Origin: Rhodobacteraceae bacterium M382
GTDB taxonomy: Bacteria > Pseudomonadota > Alphaproteobacteria > Rhodobacterales > Rhodobacteraceae
Direction of reading: 5' to 3'
Length of the DNA: 64,000 nt
Assembly (NCBI GenBank): GCA_025141015.1
Contig: CP081099.1
Span: forward strand, 39,082-103,081
The notes under the pieces were generated by a model. The model did no database searches. It was not told the origin of the DNA and saw only the letters and a list, made by a program, of their open reading frames with translations. The translations under genes were made by a program, and so were the position numbers. Shown in pieces: positions 61,030 through 64,000 of the stretch. Position 1 is the first letter of the stretch. Every line of letters begins with the position of its first letter.

Positions 61030-62274
61030 TCACATTGGTTGCAATTTCCGCCAAATTTCACGTGCACGCGTCTGGGCTTCGTTGACCTGTTCGGGGGGCA
61101 TGCGCTGTTGCAGGGCGGTGCTCTGGGCCAGCGTCTGGGGCAGGCCGGCTGATCCGGCGAGGGTCAACCACATGTATCCCAACATGAAATCCTGCGGAAC
61201 ACCGCGTCCCTGAATATAGAACTGCGCCAGATTGAGCATCGAGGGGCCATGACCCCGGTCGGCAGCGGCCCGGAACAGCCGGGCGGCCTGGCGCAGGTCG
61301 AGAATGCTGGCTTCGGGGTGGCTGCAGCTGAGCCAGCCTGCGAGAAACAGGGTGACGGGGTCCCGGCTTTGGGCGGCCTGTAACGCGATGGCCCGGTTGT
61401 CGGGGGTGTTGTCGGGGCGCTGCAACCTGTCGTCAAACAGGCACAATTCGGTGTCATCGACCGAGACCACATCCTGTCGGGTCTGGCTGGCGCGCCGGGC
61501 CCATTGTTCGGCCAGCGCATCGCTTTGCGCGATGCCCAGCCCATTGGCATACATGACGCTGAGATTGCGCATGGCCGTGGGCAGCCCCTGATCGGCGGCG
61601 GCCTGAAACAGGACGGTTGCCTTTTCGTAATGCTGGTCCACGCCGTGGCCGCGCACATAGAGCAATCCCAGATTGTTGCGGGCCCGGGCATGTCCGGTCT
61701 TGGCGGCCTTGAAATACAGGGCAAAGGCCCGCTCATGATCCTGGGCCACACCGATGCCGTCCTGATACAGCACCCCCAGATTGACCGAAGCCTCGGTATG
61801 GCCGGCGTCGGCGGCCTGTTCGTAAATCGTGGCAGCGCGGGTCGGATCAGAGCCTTCCAGGGCGGTGGCGAGATCAAACAAATGCTGTGGATCACCCTGT
61901 TGTGCGGCCTGCTCCAGCCAGGTCAGGGCCTGATCCAGATCCTGGGCCACACCAAGGCCCGAATGATAATATTGTCCCAGCCGGTTCTGGGCACCGGCAT
62001 GGCCCTGTTGTGCGGCCTGACGATAGAAATCGGCCGCGGTTCGGAAATCCCGGATGACGCCCTGGCCGGCGTGATAGCGTTCGCCCTGTTCGAACCACTC
62101 TTCGGGTGCGTCTTTGGTTGCAGGGTCCATCGCCCGGCCGGTATTCTGATCCGGGGTGATCTCTGGCGACGTGGTCTGAGCAAAAGCCGGAGCAAAAACC
62201 GGGGCAATCGCCTGGACCGCAAGCAGAACCAGACAGGCCCACAAGCCCTGGCGCATCGGACGTGGGTGGCGCAT
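61030..62274 (-). CDS. Secreted Sel1-repeat protein
   Basis: A basic N-terminus and a hydrophobic segment (LWACLVLLAVQAIAPVFAPA) with an AFA-Q-like cleavage. About ten Sel1/TPR-like repeats follow, with the pattern A...Y..AA..GH..A...LG.LY..G.GV..D...A (for example HAGAQNRLGQYYHSGLGVAQ, HTEASVNLGVLYQDGIGVAQ, HARARNNLGLLYVRGHGVDQ). Solenoids of this type are protein-protein adaptors. Sel1 proteins such as AlgK and ExoR-related factors work in exopolysaccharide secretion or control. The start overlaps the upstream stop by one base (TGATG), so the two Sel1 genes are coupled. Confidence 0.88.
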   Translation of the reverse strand: MRHPRPMRQGLWACLVLLAVQAIAPVFAPAFAQTTSPEITPDQNTGRAMDPATKDAPEEWFEQGERYHAGQGVIRDFRTAADFYRQAAQQGHAGAQNRLGQYYHSGLGVAQDLDQALTWLEQAAQQGDPQHLFDLATALEGSDPTRAATIYEQAADAGHTEASVNLGVLYQDGIGVAQDHERAFALYFKAAKTGHARARNNLGLLYVRGHGVDQHYEKATVLFQAAADQGLPTAMRNLSVMYANGLGIAQSDALAEQWARRASQTRQDVVSVDDTELCLFDDRLQRPDNTPDNRAIALQAAQSRDPVTLFLAGWLSCSHPEASILDLRQAARLFRAAADRGHGPSMLNLAQFYIQGRGVPQDFMLGYMWLTLAGSAGLPQTLAQSTALQQRMPPEQVNEAQTRAREIWRKLQPM

Positions 62275-63926
62275 CAGTTGTTTTCCTGAACGGTCTGTTG
62301 GGTTTGCGGGGGCTGCAGGGTCGCCTGTTCAAACACCTCCCGGGCGGCGGTCTGGGCCTGGGCGATCTGCTCCGGGGTCATCAGCTTGGCGATCGTGTCG
62401 CGCTGTTGTGCCGCCTTGGTGGCGCCGCTGGCGGCGGCCACATTCAGCCATTTATGGGCGTTGACATAATCCAGAGAAACCCCGGTCCCGGTGGTATAGA
62501 GCTGGCCCAGCTCGGCCTGCGCCCGGGCATCTCCGGCCTCGGCGGCCTGCAGCAGCAGAGCGGCGGCCTCCTGGGTTTTTTGCGGAGCAGTTTCCGGGGC
62601 GGTCTGGGCCTGGGCCAAAAGCACCAGCGCCAGCGCCGTCCGGGCCGGACGGTTGCCGTCCACAGCCTGGGCGGCCAGCCACTCCTGGGCAGCTGCAGTG
62701 CCATCCCGGGCCGCCACCGCCATCCAGGCGACGGCCTCCTGGGGGGCGGCCAGAGCGTCGAGTTTGCCGGCCAGTTGCATCCGGGTCAGCTGTTCGGCGG
62801 CTTTGGGCTGTCCGGCGCTCAGCGCCTGACGATAGAGCGCCATCGCCCGGGCCGGATCGACGGGTGTGCCCCGGCCGGTTTCGTGGATCTGGCCCAGAAT
62901 CAGCATCGCCCGGCTCACGCCATATTCGGCAGCCTGCTCATACCAATAGAGCGCCTTGGCCTCATCGGGGGGGACCCCTTCGGCACCGGTGGTATAGATA
63001 TACCCGAGATTGGACATGGCACCGGGTTCACCGGCCTGCGCCGCAGGCACGAGCCAGCGCAGCGCTTCGGTCATGTTCTGTGTGACCCCGTCCCCCTGCA
63101 TGTATTTGGTACCCAGCACCCGCGCGGCCAGGATATGCCCGTTTTCCGCAGCCCGGCGGTACCAGGCCAGCGCTTCGCCGGGCAGGTTCGGGGCCCCCTT
63201 GCCGCCGTCATAGGCATTGGCCAGGAAAAACTGGGCGTCGGTATGGCCGTTCTCGGCCGCCCGGGTCAGCCATTTGAGAGCCTTCTGGGTGTTGACCTCA
63301 ACGCCTGCACCTTTGGAATAGGCGCGGCTGAGGGCATATTGCGCCTCGACATGCTGCTGTTCGGCGGCCGCCAGGAACCAGTTGACGGCGGCGGTTTCGT
63401 CCTTGGGCAGGCCGTCCCCGGCGCTGCTGAGCAGTCCCAGATAATATTGGGCTTCGCTTTTCCCGCGGGTCGCCGCTTTGGCCAGCAGCTCTGCGGCCTG
63501 GGCGGAATCGCGTTGCAGGCCCAGGTCCTCGCCGCTCAGATGGATGCGCGCCAGCAGGGTGATCGCCTCCAGGTGGTCCTGCGCGACCGCCCGGGTCAGC
63601 CAGTCGATCGCGCCGGGGATATCGCGTGGCCCGCCGCGCCCTTCAAACAGGATCCGGCCATAGCGGTATTGCGCCAGCGGCGTGCCCAGCTCCTGAGCCA
63701 GCTGCGCGAGCCCGGCACGCGCGGTGACATAATCGCCGCGTTTCCAGGCCTGTTCGATTGCGGCCATTTCGGGCAGGGCCGGTGCCGCTTCGCTCTGCTC
63801 TTGCGGGGGCTGTTCGCCTTGGGCCAGTTCGCTTTGAGCCAGAGCCGGGAGGGCGGTCAGCGGCAGGGAAACGCCCAGGCAGAGAGCGGTGTACCAGGGT
63901 CTTGTCAGGTGGTGGAAAAAGGGCAT
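62274..63926 (-). CDS. Large secreted Sel1-repeat protein
   Basis: Signal peptide MPFFHHLTRPWYTALCLGVS, then a cleavage near ALA-Q. Around a dozen Sel1 repeats fill the rest, such as HVEAQYALSRAYSKGAGVEV, HTDAQFFLANAYDGGKGAPN and GEPGAMSNLGYIYTTGAEGV. A Gln/Ala-rich coil ends it (IAQAQTAAREVFEQATLQPP). The length is 550 residues. It is the upstream member of a two-gene Sel1 unit and resembles its neighbour enough to suggest duplication. Periplasmic, with an inferred role in exopolysaccharide assembly or sensing. Its start lies 74 bases from the window edge, where a promoter could be. Confidence 0.88.
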   Translation of the reverse strand: MPFFHHLTRPWYTALCLGVSLPLTALPALAQSELAQGEQPPQEQSEAAPALPEMAAIEQAWKRGDYVTARAGLAQLAQELGTPLAQYRYGRILFEGRGGPRDIPGAIDWLTRAVAQDHLEAITLLARIHLSGEDLGLQRDSAQAAELLAKAATRGKSEAQYYLGLLSSAGDGLPKDETAAVNWFLAAAEQQHVEAQYALSRAYSKGAGVEVNTQKALKWLTRAAENGHTDAQFFLANAYDGGKGAPNLPGEALAWYRRAAENGHILAARVLGTKYMQGDGVTQNMTEALRWLVPAAQAGEPGAMSNLGYIYTTGAEGVPPDEAKALYWYEQAAEYGVSRAMLILGQIHETGRGTPVDPARAMALYRQALSAGQPKAAEQLTRMQLAGKLDALAAPQEAVAWMAVAARDGTAAAQEWLAAQAVDGNRPARTALALVLLAQAQTAPETAPQKTQEAAALLLQAAEAGDARAQAELGQLYTTGTGVSLDYVNAHKWLNVAAASGATKAAQQRDTIAKLMTPEQIAQAQTAAREVFEQATLQPPQTQQTVQENN

Positions 63927-64000
63927 GAGGATACGTCTTTGACAAAAAGGGTGAATGCGCTGGGGCCACCTTAGAACAAGTCATGCAACAGTGGGAACCG

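Noticed and set aside
1..64000. CRISPR, tRNA, rRNA, transposase or type I secretion transporter genes
   Set aside because: I looked for repeat-spacer arrays, cloverleaf-like segments, transposase motifs and HlyB/HlyD-type proteins and found none I could support.

Overview
This GC-rich window looks like a large part of an extrachromosomal replicon (plasmid or chromid) of a marine alphaproteobacterium of the Roseobacter/Rhodobacteraceae group. The evidence is a RepA-type initiator (23804-24844) diverging from parA and parB (25302-27807), with an iteron/DnaA-box origin between them, a parS-like palindrome after parB, and a complete dTDP-rhamnose operon (rmlC-B-D-A) beside the replication module. 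RepA-type roseobacter plasmids carrying a rhamnose operon are known as 'biofilm plasmids', and nearly everything here makes, modifies, exports or decorates surface polysaccharide. I saw no rRNA, tRNA, CRISPR array, transposase or restriction system.

Layout. 1-7929: four tandem RTX (calcium-binding, type I secreted) proteins, two with zinc-metalloprotease motifs, sharing an almost identical C-terminal module. 7990-18836: an ABC-dependent capsule exporter (KpsT, KpsE, KpsM and an outer-membrane KpsD/Wza-like lipoprotein) interspersed with glycosyltransferases, a methyltransferase, a sulfotransferase-like protein, a short-chain epimerase and an initiating sugar-phosphate transferase. 18924-23630: a glycosyltransferase plus rmlA, rmlD, rmlB and rmlC. 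23761-27960: the replication and partition module. 28094-34785: galU, a membrane-bound CapD/PglF-like dehydratase and a YjbH/YjbF/YjbE-like exopolysaccharide set ending at a strong terminator. 34959-45922: manC, a phage-tail-like pair, a GT61 transferase, ugd, a sulfotransferase with a very long repetitive coiled coil, uxs and a galE-like gene. 46144-48874: two coupled glycosyltransferases. 49345-56210: sqdB (UDP-sulfoquinovose synthase), a sulfotransferase-like gene, an APS-reductase-type cysH, and a permease fused to a large FG-GAP/UnbV-like domain. 56575-59294: NeuD/PglD-like acetyltransferase, a GT8-like transferase and a DegT-type aminotransferase. 59455-63926: two secreted proteins of unknown function and two large Sel1-repeat proteins.

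How the genes fit together. The nucleotide-sugar set is broad: UDP-Glc (galU), UDP-GlcA (ugd), UDP-Xyl (uxs), UDP-Gal or UDP-Ara (galE-like), dTDP-L-Rha (rml), GDP-Man (manC), UDP-sulfoquinovose (sqdB), and probably a UDP-diamino-trideoxyhexose (CapD/PglF-like, DegT, PglD-like). Glycosyltransferases of several families could assemble these, with export by the KpsMTE-D-like system and/or the Yjb system. The most interesting proposal is a sulfur-glycan module: CysH would make sulfite, SqdB would use it to make UDP-sulfoquinovose, and three sulfotransferase-like proteins could add sulfate esters. I know of no described roseobacter surface glycan that uses this combination. The link between these genes is inferred from family function and adjacency.

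Limits: no alignments or searches were run. Several starts are chosen between alternatives and flagged. The left edge cuts an RTX gene. No type I secretion ABC/MFP pair, Wzx/Wzy, or KpsC/KpsS was seen in the window.
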